The notes: generated from the sequence alone by a model not told the origin. A stretch of 64,000 bases of DNA from Poriferisodalis sp965208555 (GCF_965208555.1 NZ_OZ242342.1:744001-808000); one strand, 5' to 3'; counted from the first letter of the stretch, positions 41,761 to 52,780 are shown. Made by a program: numbers and translations.

Positions 41761-42678
41761 ATGGACCTGAAATACTTGGACGCGCTGGCCGCGGTTGCTG
41801 CACACGGCCGGTTCTCGGCAGCGGCACGAGCGCTGCACACCGTGCAGTCGAATGTGTCCAGCCACGTCGCAAAGCTGGAAGATGAGCTGGGCGCGGTGCT
41901 GGTGGATCGCGCCGCGGGATCACTGACGCCCGAGGGCGAGGTTGTGCTGGCCCGCACCAAACGGATCAACGGCGAGATTGCGGCCATGCGGGCTGATGTG
42001 GCCTCGATGACGTCGCATGTGACCGGCGACGTTCACCTGGGCATCATCGGCACACCCGGACGGTGGCTGCTGCCGCCGTTCTTGGACGAACTGCGCCGGC
42101 ACCACCCAGATGTCGACGCCACCGTCGTCGACGCCACGACACTGGCACTCACCCGCCTGCTCGAGGGCGGCGAACTCGACCTTGCGGTGGTGAACGCACC
42201 GCTGGATCACGAGGAGTTGATGGCCACGCCGCTGTTTGCCGAGGACTTCGTGGTCATCGCCCCCACCGGGCATGCGCTGGCAGCCCTCGGTGATCGCGAG
42301 GTGAGCTTCGCCGAGCTTGAACAGCACGAGCTGCTGCTCGGGCCTCCGGGGTCGGTCATGCGCATGCTCATCGACTCTGCTGCGGCCCGGCACGGAGTGG
42401 CGCTGCGGACGATGGCGCAGCTCGATGGCATCCGGCTGACCGCCACGCTCGCCTTCCAGGGCTACGGCCCGGCCATCGTGCCCATCACCTCCATCCCGGT
42501 CTGGACCGATCGCGGCGACTGGAGCGTGCTGACCGTGGCAGATCTGCCCCCCCGTCAGGTCGCGCTGGCCATCCGTCGCCGGGGGATGCTCTCGGCACCT
42601 GCGGCAGCCGCGCGCGACGTGCTGCGCTCGGTAATGCGCAGCGTGTCGCGTCGTATCCCCGGTGTCACCGCCTCGTAA
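41761..42678 (+). CDS. LysR-family transcriptional regulator
   Basis: This 305-residue LysR-type regulator has an N-terminal winged helix-turn-helix (residues 1-60: MDLKYLDALAAVAAHGRFSA, TVQSNVSSHVAKLEDELGAVL). An effector-binding domain of the periplasmic-binding fold follows (from about 90: VHLGIIGTPGRWLLPPFLDEL). The HTH contains the usual S-AAR-L-TVQSNVS pattern. The effector is unknown. Its gene sits between aconitase and an acyl-CoA carboxylase/citrate synthase pair, so these are natural targets. The stop overlaps the carboxylase GTG at 42662. A putative self-binding box lies at 41717-41731. Confidence 0.92.
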   Translation: MDLKYLDALAAVAAHGRFSAAARALHTVQSNVSSHVAKLEDELGAVLVDRAAGSLTPEGEVVLARTKRINGEIAAMRADVASMTSHVTGDVHLGIIGTPGRWLLPPFLDELRRHHPDVDATVVDATTLALTRLLEGGELDLAVVNAPLDHEELMATPLFAEDFVVIAPTGHALAALGDREVSFAELEQHELLLGPPGSVMRMLIDSAAARHGVALRTMAQLDGIRLTATLAFQGYGPAIVPITSIPVWTDRGDWSVLTVADLPPRQVALAIRRRGMLSAPAAAARDVLRSVMRSVSRRIPGVTAS

Positions 42679-44026
42679 CCTCACCACAGTGGATCTGCAG
42701 CTGCGCGCTGGTGCTAGCGGACATGTCACGGCCGGCATCGCCACCCTCGGCGAGCGGACGGCCATGCTCATCTCCGCCGACAGTCCCCACCGGCGCGGCG
42801 CGCTGTCGCCCGCCGACAGCGAGACCATCGTCGCCGGCCTGCAGACGGCGCTCGCCAAGCGCCTGCCGGTGGTGCTCATGCTGTCGTCCAGCGGCGCCGA
42901 CGCCCACCACGGCGTCGCTGCGCTGCACGGCTGGGGCGAAGCGGCGCGGGTGCTCGTGCGGTGCTCGGGAGTGGTTCCGGTACTGGCCGGGGTGACCGGA
43001 CAAGCCATCTCGGGCATTGCCCTGCTGATCGGGCTGTCCGATGTCGTCGTGATGTCCGACGACGCCTACGCCTTCGTGAGCGGCCCGGTTCCGGTGCGCG
43101 AGATGACCGGCGTGGCCATCGGGCCGGACGAGCTCGGCGGCGCCCCGATTCATGCCAGCGCCTCGGGAACGGCGTCCGCCGTGACGTCCGTCGACGGGGT
43201 GCTCGATGTGCTGACCGAGATCTTGAGCTACCTGCCATCGCACTGCGACGAGCTGCCGCCGCGCATCGAGACCGGCGATCCGCGAGATCGCCTGACTGTT
43301 GGCGCGGGCGAGATGCTGCCGTCCCAGCCGACGGGTGCCTACGACGTGCGCGACGTCATCACCGAACTCGTCGACGAGGGCTGCCTCACCGAGCTGCGGG
43401 CGGGGTGGGCACCGAACCTCGTCACGGGCTTCGCCACGCTCGGCGGCTACTCGGTGGGCGTGCTCGCGAACCAGCCGATGAGCATCGCCGGCACGCTCGA
43501 CATCGCCGCCAGCCAGAAGGGTGCTCGCTTCGTCAACTTCTGCGACGCCTTCGGCCTGCCGCTCGTCACGCTGGTGGACACGCCCGGCTTCTACCCCGGC
43601 AAGGACCTGGAATGGCGCGGGATGATCCGCCACGGCGCCCAGCTTGCCTTCGCCTATGCCCGCGCCACGGTGCCGCGGGTCGCCGTGGTGCTGCGCAAGT
43701 CCTACGGCGGCGCCTACATCGTCATGGACTCCAAGACGATGGGCAACGACGTGTACCTGGCGTGGCCCAGCGCCGAGCTGGCCGTCATGGGCGCATCCCA
43801 AGCGGCCCAGATCCTTCGCCGCGGCGCCGACGAGGACGAACTTGCCGACTATGTGACCGAGTACGAGGACACGTACCTGAATCCGTACGTCGCGGCCGAG
43901 CGCGGATACGTCGACAGCGTCATCGATCCTGCCGACACGCGTCGTGAGCTCATCGACACGCTCGACATGCTGGCGACCAAGCGCGAGCGGCTGCGCCAGC
44001 GACGCCACGACAACGCTCCCCTCTGA
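42662..44026 (+). CDS. Acyl-CoA carboxylase carboxyltransferase (beta) subunit
   Basis: This carboxyltransferase-fold protein of 454 residues is related to AccD/PccB. It would move CO2 from carboxybiotin to an acyl-CoA such as acetyl- or propionyl-CoA. Typical C-terminal-half blocks are LPLVTLVDTPGFYPGKDLEWRG, the GAQLAFAYARATVPRVAVVLRKSYGGAYIVMDSK oxyanion region and YLAWPSAELAVMGASQAAQI. The N-terminal half is shortened and divergent compared with the usual ~510-540 residues. No biotin-carrier/carboxylase subunit lies next to it. The start may be GTG 42662 (overlapping the LysR stop) or GTG 42689. It is followed by citrate synthase 82 bases later. Confidence 0.82.
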   Translation: MSPPRNLTTVDLQLRAGASGHVTAGIATLGERTAMLISADSPHRRGALSPADSETIVAGLQTALAKRLPVVLMLSSSGADAHHGVAALHGWGEAARVLVRCSGVVPVLAGVTGQAISGIALLIGLSDVVVMSDDAYAFVSGPVPVREMTGVAIGPDELGGAPIHASASGTASAVTSVDGVLDVLTEILSYLPSHCDELPPRIETGDPRDRLTVGAGEMLPSQPTGAYDVRDVITELVDEGCLTELRAGWAPNLVTGFATLGGYSVGVLANQPMSIAGTLDIAASQKGARFVNFCDAFGLPLVTLVDTPGFYPGKDLEWRGMIRHGAQLAFAYARATVPRVAVVLRKSYGGAYIVMDSKTMGNDVYLAWPSAELAVMGASQAAQILRRGADEDELADYVTEYEDTYLNPYVAAERGYVDSVIDPADTRRELIDTLDMLATKRERLRQRRHDNAPL

Positions 44027-44108
44027 CCGACGCACCCGCGAACAGCGGGCCCAATTCGCGGCGAAGCGACATTTTGGGTACATTCGGCGGCGCGAACGAG
44101 GGGGACTG

Positions 44109-45380
<1,272 letters not shown>

Positions 45381-45457
45381 CCGTCACGCCTGCGTGCGCC
45401 AAACCGGCATCAAACGGTGCGCGAAATCAGCGTCATGACCTGCGCCAGCTCCGGCAG

Positions 45458-46441
45458 TCAGCTCACGTCCAGCAGGATCTTGCCGACGTTCGCGTTGGCG
45501 GCCATGTAGTTGTGTGCTTCGGCGATGTCGTCGAGCGCGAAGCGCGAGTCGATGATCGGCCGCAGCGACCCGTCGTCGAAACGCGGCAGCAGCTCGGCAC
45601 AGAATCGCTGGTTGGCGTCGATCTTCTGCTCGATGGGTCGTGATCGCAGCACGGTGCCGATGAGCGCCGCCCGCTTGGGCAGCAGGGCGCCGAGCGCGAA
45701 GGTTGCTTTCGGCTCGCCCATGACGCCGACTTGGATGATGCGTCCCTGGACGCGCACCGAGGCGATGTTGCGGGCCAGGTAATCGCCGCCGATCACATCC
45801 AGCACCACGTCCACGCCTTGGCGGGCCGTCCATGCCGCGACCTCGTCGGCAAAGTCAGTCTGCGTGTAGTCGATGACGAGGTCGGCGCCGAGATCGGTGC
45901 AGGCTGCGACCTTGGACGTCGAGCAGGTGACCGCGATGCGGGCGCCGATGGCATTGGCGATCTGGATGGCGGCGGTGCCGACGCCCGATGCGCCGGCGTG
46001 CACCAGCGCAGTGCCGCCCGAGGTCAGCCCGCCCTGGGTCACCAGCGCATCGTGGGCCGTCATGAACACCTCGGGAATGGCTGCGGCCTCGCGCAGATCC
46101 ACCCCCGACGGGATGCGCTGCAGCATCCGCTCGTGGGTCACGACCTGCTCGGCTTTCGCCCCACCCGACACGATGCCCATGACCTCGTCACCCACCGACC
46201 AGCCCATGACGCGCTCGCCCAGCGCGGCGATGGTGCCTGCGAACTCGAGTCCCGGGATCTCGAACTCAGGCTTGGGGCCGGGTGCCGGGTACAGGCCCAT
46301 CCGCTGGAGCAGGTCGGCGCGGTTCATCGCCGAACAGGCCACGTTGACCTGCACTTCATCTGGCCCGGGCACAGGATCCGGCACGTCCTGCACCCGCAGG
46401 ACATCGACGCCGCCGTATTCGGGTATCACCACTGCACGCAT
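45458..46441 (-). CDS. Quinone oxidoreductase-like MDR protein (PIG3 type)
   Basis: A medium-chain reductase of 327 residues without zinc ligands, in the NAD(P)H:quinone oxidoreductase (PIG3/QOR) group. Blocks include MRAVVIPEYGGVDVLRVQDV, AMNRADLLQRMGLYPAPG, the nucleotide motif HAGASGVGTAAIQIANAIGA and DVVLDVIGGDYLARN. It would reduce quinones or enones with NADPH. It is convergent to gltA and divergent from the phosphatase gene. Confidence 0.88.
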   Translation of the reverse strand: MRAVVIPEYGGVDVLRVQDVPDPVPGPDEVQVNVACSAMNRADLLQRMGLYPAPGPKPEFEIPGLEFAGTIAALGERVMGWSVGDEVMGIVSGGAKAEQVVTHERMLQRIPSGVDLREAAAIPEVFMTAHDALVTQGGLTSGGTALVHAGASGVGTAAIQIANAIGARIAVTCSTSKVAACTDLGADLVIDYTQTDFADEVAAWTARQGVDVVLDVIGGDYLARNIASVRVQGRIIQVGVMGEPKATFALGALLPKRAALIGTVLRSRPIEQKIDANQRFCAELLPRFDDGSLRPIIDSRFALDDIAEAHNYMAANANVGKILLDVS

Positions 46442-46482
46442 GAGCGGCGACGGTACTTCGGAAGTGATTACCCTGCGAGCCC

Positions 46483-47286
46483 GTGCGTCGGGATGCTCGT
46501 CAAGATGCGGTCGTCACCTTGGAGGGCGCGAGGAACTGCCGTGACCTCGGCGGCTACCCGGCCGAGGGAGGCCGCCATGTGCGGATGGGCGCGCTGTTCC
46601 GTTCTGATCGCCTGAGCACGCTGACCATCGACGATCTCGAAGAACTCGGCAGCCGGGGCATCCGCACGGTGATCGACTTTCGTGCCGGGCCCGAGATCGA
46701 ACGGGATCGTTCGCGGCTGTGGCCCGGCGTGAGTGCGCACATCTCGCTGCCGGTGGGCGACACCGTGGACGGCGACATCAGCATGGTGGAACAGATCTTC
46801 GAGGGACGGCTGCGGTCGGTCAGCGAAGACGACATGGCCGGGCTGTACCTGCAGATGATCGGCACCTACGGCGAGCGGTTCGCTCAGCTCGTGTCCATCG
46901 CCGCCGATGTCGATCACCTGCCGATGCTGTTCCACTGCACCGCCGGCAAGGACCGCAGCGGGATCGCTTCAGCGCTCCTGCTGGAGGCACTCGGCGTCGA
47001 CCGTGAGGCGGTGCTGGATGACTACTGCCTCTCGAACGAACTGCGCTCGCACCAGCGCATCATCGAGCTGACGCCGGAGTTCGCCAAGATCGGCATCGAC
47101 ATCGACGACGTGCGGGCCATCCTCAGCGCGCCGCGCGGCGTGATGGCAACGGTGCTGGCGGAGCTCGATGACCGCTACGGGCGACTGTCCAACGGCAGCG
47201 CGGCGACGGGTGTCGAGGGTTACCTGCTCGCGCATGGCCTCGACCCTGCGTCCTTGGAGATGCTGCGAGCGAATCTGCTGATCTGA
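46483..47286 (+). CDS. Tyrosine phosphatase, MptpB/IphP-like
   Basis: A 267-residue protein of the DSP-like MptpB family. The phosphate loop is HCTAGKDRSG (Cx5R; Cys and Arg catalytic), and the N-terminal NCRDLGGYPAEGG-type motif is typical of this group (ARNCRDLGGY). Such proteins dephosphorylate phosphotyrosine, phosphoserine or phosphoinositides and are sometimes secreted; no signal peptide is visible here. The gene is divergent from the MDR gene across 41 bases. Its GTG start is uncertain; the first conserved residues begin at about residue 11. Confidence 0.87.
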   Translation: MRRDARQDAVVTLEGARNCRDLGGYPAEGGRHVRMGALFRSDRLSTLTIDDLEELGSRGIRTVIDFRAGPEIERDRSRLWPGVSAHISLPVGDTVDGDISMVEQIFEGRLRSVSEDDMAGLYLQMIGTYGERFAQLVSIAADVDHLPMLFHCTAGKDRSGIASALLLEALGVDREAVLDDYCLSNELRSHQRIIELTPEFAKIGIDIDDVRAILSAPRGVMATVLAELDDRYGRLSNGSAATGVEGYLLAHGLDPASLEMLRANLLI

Positions 47287-47345
47287 ACGTGATGGCGGCG
47301 AGCGTCCGCCGGAAGCGCCGGTTTCGGCCCCGCCTACAGCGTCGG

Positions 47346-50300
47346 CTACAGGTCAGTGCGGTACAGGTAGCGGATGTCCCAGTAGCCGTACAGCGTCGGC
47401 GTGGTGTTGCCGAACACGTTGCGCACGGCGCCCAGCCGCTCGCTGAGCGTCGTGAAGATCAACGGCACGTGGGTCGCTGCGATGGCCTGCGCCTCGCGGT
47501 AGAGCTGGACGCGCTGGTCGTGATCGAGCTCGCGGCTGGCCTCGATATAGAGCCGGTCGATCTCGGCTTCCCAGCCGGTGGCGGGCTCGTCCTGGAACGG
47601 ATGCCACAGGTGCAGCGCCTGGGAGCTGTGCCACAGGCCGATGCCGCTGTAGGGATCGGGACCGCCGGTGAAGCCGATGACCATCGCCTCCCAGCCATAG
47701 GTGGTGGTGAGTTGTCTCACCAAGTCTCTGAACTCGATCGCCTTGTAGGTGACGTCGAGACCCACCTCGGCCATTCCGTCGCGGATGATTTCGGTGACTG
47801 CCTGGCGCACGGCATTGCCGTCGTTGGTCACCAGCGTGAACGAGATCGGGTTGCCCAGGTCGTCCTCGCGGATGCCGTCTCCGTCGGTGTCGATCCACCC
47901 CAGGTCGTCGAGGAGATCGTTCGCCTTGTCGATGTCGTGCGGGTAGCGACGCACGTCGGGATGGTGGAAGTCACCGGCCGCCGGGCTCACCGATGACCAC
48001 TGCTGGTAGCCCAGCCCATGCTGGATGCTGTCGATCATGGTCGCCTTGTCGAGCGTGTGGGCCACCGCTTGACGGAACTTCACATTGGTGAACCAGTACA
48101 GCTTGGTTGGGTCCACGAACGGCTCGCCTGCGTCGTTCGTGCCCGGATTCTGGTTGAAGGTCAGGAACGTGGTGCCGAAGCCGGGGCCACGGCGGTGCAG
48201 GGTGAAGTTCTCCGCCTCAGCCAGCGGCTCGAGCAGCGCGTACTCCTCGCCCAGAACACCGTGGAAGTCGGCGGTGCCGTCGCGGAACAGCGCCAGCTCG
48301 GAGGCCAGGTCCGGCACCACGATGTGGACCACCTTGTCCAGGTACGGGAGCTGCTGGCCGTCGGCGTCGGTCTGCCAGTAGTCCGCGTTGCGCTCGAAGA
48401 CGATCCGCTCGCCGGGGGTGTACTCGCCGATGGTGAACGGTCCGGTGCCGATGATCTCGGACGGGTCGGTGTCGATGTCCCAGAACTCGGTGAACGTGCC
48501 GGCCTCTATGGGTCCTTCCAAGATGTGCTTGGGGTAGATGGCCGTGCCCATCGAACGCAGGAACGGTGCGAACGGCTGGGGCAGCACGAACTCGACCGTG
48601 TGGTCGTCGAGCGCTTTCACCTTCATCTGCGATGTTTCCCACGCCCCGTCATCGTTGAGGTGGCGGAACTCGAAGGTCGCACGGCTGGACGCGTTGAAGT
48701 CGTCGTTGTAGGTGATCCGGTTGAACGTGAAGTCCACGTCGTGCGCGGTGAACGGCGTCCCGTCATGCCACATCACGTCCTGCCGCAGGTGGAACACCCA
48801 GCGCTGGCCGTCGTCAGAGCGTTCCCACGACTCGGCCAGCAGCGGCTCGACCTCGTCGTCCAACCACGATGTCTCGGTGAGGCCTTCGAACAGGTAGCCC
48901 AGCACGTTGGACGAGCCAGCGTCGTTTGACAGCGCCAGGTTGAGGGTCAACGGCTCGGAGATCGTGGCCAGCGTGAGTGCGCCTCCGCGGGTGCCGAGCT
49001 CGTAGGAAAACTCATCAGCATTTCGGCGCAGATCATCCACGATCGCACGAGTCATCGCCGTCGCGGCATCGAGGCAGAAGTCCAGCCCGAGGCTGCCCAG
49101 ATCGTCGGCCAGGAACTCGGCGTAGCGCCACTCGGCAGGGATGCAACCGCTGAGCGTGTTGGTGCCGCCGAGCATGACTTGTTCGAGGTCGGCGAGCGTG
49201 CCGAGCCCGGTCGGGATGTCGCCGGTGAGCCGGTTGCCTTGTAGCCAGAGCCGCCTGAGGCTGGCAAGCCCGCTGAACTCAGTCGGGATCGGGCCGGTGA
49301 GCTGGTTGCCGTCGAGATAGAGGCGCCGCAGCTTGGTGAGGTTGCCGAGCTCGGCGGGAATGGAGCCGGTGAGCTCGTTGCCGCGGAGCCACATCTCGGT
49401 CAGCTCGACGAGATTGCCGATCTCGGCCGGAATCTCGCCCGTCAACTGATTGTCGTCGAGGTCGAGCCGTGCGAGCTTGACCAAGTTGCCGAGCTCGGCG
49501 GGGATGGGGCCAGTGAGCTCGTTGTGCCACAGGTTGAGCCGTGTGAGCGAGCTGAGCTTGCCGAGCTCGGTCGGGATCTCGCCGCTCAGCCGGTTGTATC
49601 GCAGGAAGAGGATCCGCAGGTTCGCCAAGTCGCCGAATTCAGTGGGGATGGGGCCGTCGAGGTCGTTGAAGCTGAGCGAGATGCGTTCGAGACTGCCCAT
49701 GCCGCCGAGCTCGGGCGGGATGTGGCCAGTCAACCCATTCCTGGACAGGTCCAGGTTTGCCAGCGAGTCCAGTTCCGCCAGCGCCGCGGGGATCTCCCCG
49801 GACAACTGGTTGTCGTGCAGGACGAGGTGTCGGAGGTTGCTCAGCCGGGCCAAGCCTGCGGGCAGCGTCCCCGTCAGCGAGTTGCGGCTGAGATCGAGGC
49901 TCTCGAGCCGGCCGAGCTTGCCGATGCTGGCTGGAATGGATCCGGTCAGCAGGTTGTTCGCCATTTGCAGGCTGCGAAGTGTCGCAAGGCGGGTGATGGT
50001 GACGGGGATCTCGCCGGACAGGCGGTTGTTGGAGAGATCGATCTCGGTCAGCTTGGTGAGATTCGCGACCGCCGTCTTCAGCGGGCCGGACAGCTCGTTG
50101 TCATTCAGCCGCAGCTCGCGCAGCTCGGTCAGATCCCACAGTGCGTAGGGGATCTCCCCGTAGAGCACGTTGTCGCTGAGGTCGAGGTACTTCAGCTTCG
50201 TCAGTGCTCCCATGGCGCTCGGGATGCGGCCGGTCAGCAGGTTGCGGTCGAGGCGCAGTTCGGCGAGGCGTTCTGCGTCCGCGAGCGCAGCGGGAATGGC

Positions 50301-51518
50301 ACCCGAAAGCTGGTTGTCGCCCAGGTTCAGGATCTGGAGCTTGCCGAGCTCGCCGATCTGGCTCGGGATGGCACCGGTGAGCTGGTTGCGCTCCAGCCGG
50401 AGTTCCTTGAGCCGCGCGAGCTGACCGATTTCGGGCGGGATCTGACCCGCCAACTGGTTGCCCTCCAGCCGCAGGTAGCGCAGTTCGTCCAGATCGCCCA
50501 ACTTCGGGGGGATGGCGCCGGCGAGTTGGTTGTGCTCGAGCCGCAGATCCCTGAGTTCGGCGAGCCGGCCCACGTCGGCGGGAATCTCCCCGGACAGCCG
50601 GTTCTCGCTGATGACGAGATACTCCAGCTCGTCAAGGTCGCCCAGCTCTGCGGGGATCGGCCCGGAGAGCTCGTTGCCGAGCAGGTTGAGTGTGGTGAGC
50701 CGCGACAGCTCGCCCATCTCGGCGGGCATCTGGCCCGAGAGGGAGTTGTTGGACGCATCGAACCACGTCAGGCTGGCGGCGTCGCCGATGTCGGCAGGAA
50801 TGGCGCCGGAGAAGCTGTTGTTGCTGATATCGAGCCACTCCAGACTGCCGAGTCGGCCGATCTCGGCAGGAATCTCGCCCCAGAACAGGTTGTCGCTGAG
50901 CACCAGGCGCGATAGCTGGGTCATGTTTCCCAGCTCGGGAGGCAGCGGGCCTGACATGCGATTTCCTCGCACGTCAAGGACACGCAGATTCTCGAGTTGC
51001 CACAGCTCGGCGGGGTTTCTTCCCCACAAGGCGTTGTGCTTGACGTCGAGCAGCCACAGGTTGCTGAGATCGCCGATTTCGGCGGGAATCTGGCGATACA
51101 GCCGGTTGTTCTGCAGATCGAGCACCCGGAGGCTCGTGAGATCACCGATGGCCCGGGGAATCTCGCCGTGGATGCCGTTGTCGCCCAAGTCAAGGCGTTG
51201 CAGGCGCGTGAGCTGGCCGATCGTCTCCGGAAGCTCGCCCGACAGCCCGTTGGACGCCAGCTCGAGCCGCACCACCCGTCCGTCGCTGTCGGTGGTCACT
51301 CCGTGCCACTGTCCGAGCGGCGCCCCGGAGCCCCAGAGGTCGTTGCGGCTCCAGCCATCCCCGCCGGTTGCCGCAAAGAGCTCCTCAAGCGCCTCGCGGT
51401 CCGACCGTACGTCGCCGTGCTCGCTGGCCGCGGCTGGAATTGCCAGCTGCAACGTCAGCACAGCGACGAGTGAGATGGCTGCGGCCTTGGCCGCCATGCC
51501 GCGACGGGCTCGGGTCAT
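47346..51518 (-). CDS. Secreted LRR array fused to family-5 solute-binding protein
   Basis: This 1390-residue protein has three parts. Residues 1-32 are a signal peptide (MTRARRG..., hydrophobic core, then AAAS). Residues 33-78 hold an LRR N-cap-like segment (ALEELFAATGGDGWSRNDLWG). About 79-799 are 30 uninterrupted LRRs of 24 residues, plant-like consensus LxxLxxLxLxxNxLxGxIP, closed by a bacterial C-cap with paired Cys (GCIPAEW...DFC). About 845-1390 form a complete SBP_bac_5 oligopeptide/nickel-type domain (GLTETSWLDDEVEPLLAESWE, DGTPFTAHDVDFTFNRI, GTGPFTIGEYTPGE, FRQAVAHTLDKATMI). No lipobox is present and no ABC permease or ATPase is nearby. The ATG is supported by GAGGA. Adhesin/receptor-type capture of peptides is inference. 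Confidence 0.93.
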   Translation of the reverse strand: MTRARRGMAAKAAAISLVAVLTLQLAIPAAASEHGDVRSDREALEELFAATGGDGWSRNDLWGSGAPLGQWHGVTTDSDGRVVRLELASNGLSGELPETIGQLTRLQRLDLGDNGIHGEIPRAIGDLTSLRVLDLQNNRLYRQIPAEIGDLSNLWLLDVKHNALWGRNPAELWQLENLRVLDVRGNRMSGPLPPELGNMTQLSRLVLSDNLFWGEIPAEIGRLGSLEWLDISNNSFSGAIPADIGDAASLTWFDASNNSLSGQMPAEMGELSRLTTLNLLGNELSGPIPAELGDLDELEYLVISENRLSGEIPADVGRLAELRDLRLEHNQLAGAIPPKLGDLDELRYLRLEGNQLAGQIPPEIGQLARLKELRLERNQLTGAIPSQIGELGKLQILNLGDNQLSGAIPAALADAERLAELRLDRNLLTGRIPSAMGALTKLKYLDLSDNVLYGEIPYALWDLTELRELRLNDNELSGPLKTAVANLTKLTEIDLSNNRLSGEIPVTITRLATLRSLQMANNLLTGSIPASIGKLGRLESLDLSRNSLTGTLPAGLARLSNLRHLVLHDNQLSGEIPAALAELDSLANLDLSRNGLTGHIPPELGGMGSLERISLSFNDLDGPIPTEFGDLANLRILFLRYNRLSGEIPTELGKLSSLTRLNLWHNELTGPIPAELGNLVKLARLDLDDNQLTGEIPAEIGNLVELTEMWLRGNELTGSIPAELGNLTKLRRLYLDGNQLTGPIPTEFSGLASLRRLWLQGNRLTGDIPTGLGTLADLEQVMLGGTNTLSGCIPAEWRYAEFLADDLGSLGLDFCLDAATAMTRAIVDDLRRNADEFSYELGTRGGALTLATISEPLTLNLALSNDAGSSNVLGYLFEGLTETSWLDDEVEPLLAESWERSDDGQRWVFHLRQDVMWHDGTPFTAHDVDFTFNRITYNDDFNASSRATFEFRHLNDDGAWETSQMKVKALDDHTVEFVLPQPFAPFLRSMGTAIYPKHILEGPIEAGTFTEFWDIDTDPSEIIGTGPFTIGEYTPGERIVFERNADYWQTDADGQQLPYLDKVVHIVVPDLASELALFRDGTADFHGVLGEEYALLEPLAEAENFTLHRRGPGFGTTFLTFNQNPGTNDAGEPFVDPTKLYWFTNVKFRQAVAHTLDKATMIDSIQHGLGYQQWSSVSPAAGDFHHPDVRRYPHDIDKANDLLDDLGWIDTDGDGIREDDLGNPISFTLVTNDGNAVRQAVTEIIRDGMAEVGLDVTYKAIEFRDLVRQLTTTYGWEAMVIGFTGGPDPYSGIGLWHSSQALHLWHPFQDEPATGWEAEIDRLYIEASRELDHDQRVQLYREAQAIAATHVPLIFTTLSERLGAVRNVFGNTTPTLYGYWDIRYLYRTDL
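49122..51284 (-). repeat. Thirty tandem 72-bp leucine-rich-repeat units
   Basis: Within the gene above, the coding DNA repeats with a 72-base period 30 times (one unit has 75 bases). Repeats share the IP-x-x-[LI]-G at the turn and an Asn ladder (x-N-x-L). They are well diverged from each other at both DNA and protein level, so they are old duplications under selection rather than recent expansion. Limits are estimated from residue counts. Confidence 0.85.
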
Positions 51519-51667
51519 CGGTATGTCCTCGTTCGGGGGCACCGGGCTCGAAACAGCGGGAGCGGTGCCGCGTTCGTGGACAGTACAGGCGGGCCTCGCG
51601 CCGGACGCGGCACTTGGATCCGGCGTAGACCGGGGCCGCAAACGTGTTTCCAAATAAGGTCTCGGCG

Positions 51668-52780
51668 ATGGACTACCGCTGGCCCCAAGAGCTGACCGAC
51701 CTGGCCGACGAGGCGGCCACATGGGTGCGCGAGGCCACTGCCGATCTGTTCACCATCGACGACTGCTGGCTAGTGGGCTACTCGGAGGAGTTCACGCTGC
51801 GGCTGGGCGAGCGCGGCTGGATCGGCATGTGCTGGCCGATCGAAGCCGGCGGCGACGGGCGGCCCGAGGTCGAGCGGTTCGTGGTCACCGAGCAGCTGCT
51901 GCTCGGCGGTGCGCCGATGGCCAGCTCGTTCTTCCCCGACCGCCAGATCGGCCCGGTGTTGCTGACCTACGGCAGCCCGGAACAGCAGGCGAGGTTCCTG
52001 CCGGAGATGCGTGCGGGGCGGTCGCGCTGGTGCATCGGGATGTCCGAGCCGGATGCGGGCTCCGACGTCGCGGCCATCGGCACGACGGCGGTGCGGGACG
52101 GCGATCGCTTCATCGTGAACGGACAGAAGATCTGGACGAGCGGCGCCGCCACGGCGAACTGGTGCTACCTGATCTGCCGCACCGACCCTGCCGCTCCGCC
52201 GCACAAGGGCATGAGCGAGCTGATCGTGTCGATGGACACGCCCGGCATCGAGGTGCGGCCGATCCAAGATGCCTCGGGCGACGCTCACTTCAACGAGGTG
52301 TACTTCGACGACGTGGAAGTGCCCGTCTCCCACCTCGTGGGCGAGCTCAACAACAGCTTCTCCCAGACGATGCGCCAGCTCGAGCACGAGCGGGGCGGCA
52401 TCGACCGCCTGGCATCGAACCAGCGGCTGTACCTGGACATGAAGGACCGGGCCGACACCTCCGACCCGCTCGTCCGGCAGCGGATGGCCCGTATCGAGAC
52501 CGGCTACCGCATCGGCCGCGACATGGTGCTGCGCAACGTGCTGCGCCAGACGCCGTTCCCGCAGTACTCGGCGGTGACCAAGACGTGGTGCACCGAGTTC
52601 GAGCAGGAGGTCTCTCGCTTCGTGGGCGACGTGGCGGGCGCCGAGACCATGCTGGCGAACCGGGTGTCGCGCAACGTGGTGTATGCGCCCGCCTACACGA
52701 TCATGGGCGGGACCACGCAGATACTGCGCAACATCATCGGCGAGCGAATCCTGCGGCTGCCCCGCGAGCCCCGCGGCTAG
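51668..52780 (+). CDS. Acyl-CoA dehydrogenase
   Basis: This 370-residue FAD acyl-CoA dehydrogenase has the substrate/FAD segments RWCIGMSEPDAGSDVAAIGTTAVRDGDRF (ACAD signature) and QKIWTSGAATANWCYLICRTD, plus the C-terminal TIMGGTTQILRNIIGERILRLPREP. It oxidises a CoA thioester to the enoyl-CoA, passing electrons to an electron-transfer flavoprotein. A Glu in the usual catalytic loop position cannot be confirmed by eye. The ATG at 51668 is preferred over GTG 51644, because AAGG is correctly spaced before it. The neighbours do not reveal the acyl chain. It is divergent from the LRR gene across 149 bases. Confidence 0.9.
   Translation: MDYRWPQELTDLADEAATWVREATADLFTIDDCWLVGYSEEFTLRLGERGWIGMCWPIEAGGDGRPEVERFVVTEQLLLGGAPMASSFFPDRQIGPVLLTYGSPEQQARFLPEMRAGRSRWCIGMSEPDAGSDVAAIGTTAVRDGDRFIVNGQKIWTSGAATANWCYLICRTDPAAPPHKGMSELIVSMDTPGIEVRPIQDASGDAHFNEVYFDDVEVPVSHLVGELNNSFSQTMRQLEHERGGIDRLASNQRLYLDMKDRADTSDPLVRQRMARIETGYRIGRDMVLRNVLRQTPFPQYSAVTKTWCTEFEQEVSRFVGDVAGAETMLANRVSRNVVYAPAYTIMGGTTQILRNIIGERILRLPREPRG

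Noticed and set aside
47287..47345. Terminator between the phosphatase and LRR genes
   Set aside because: Only short GC-rich complementary pieces and no T run; not convincing.
49122..51284. CRISPR-like or satellite DNA from the 72-bp periodicity
   Set aside because: Units are diverged, have no spacers and encode a continuous leucine-rich repeat array.
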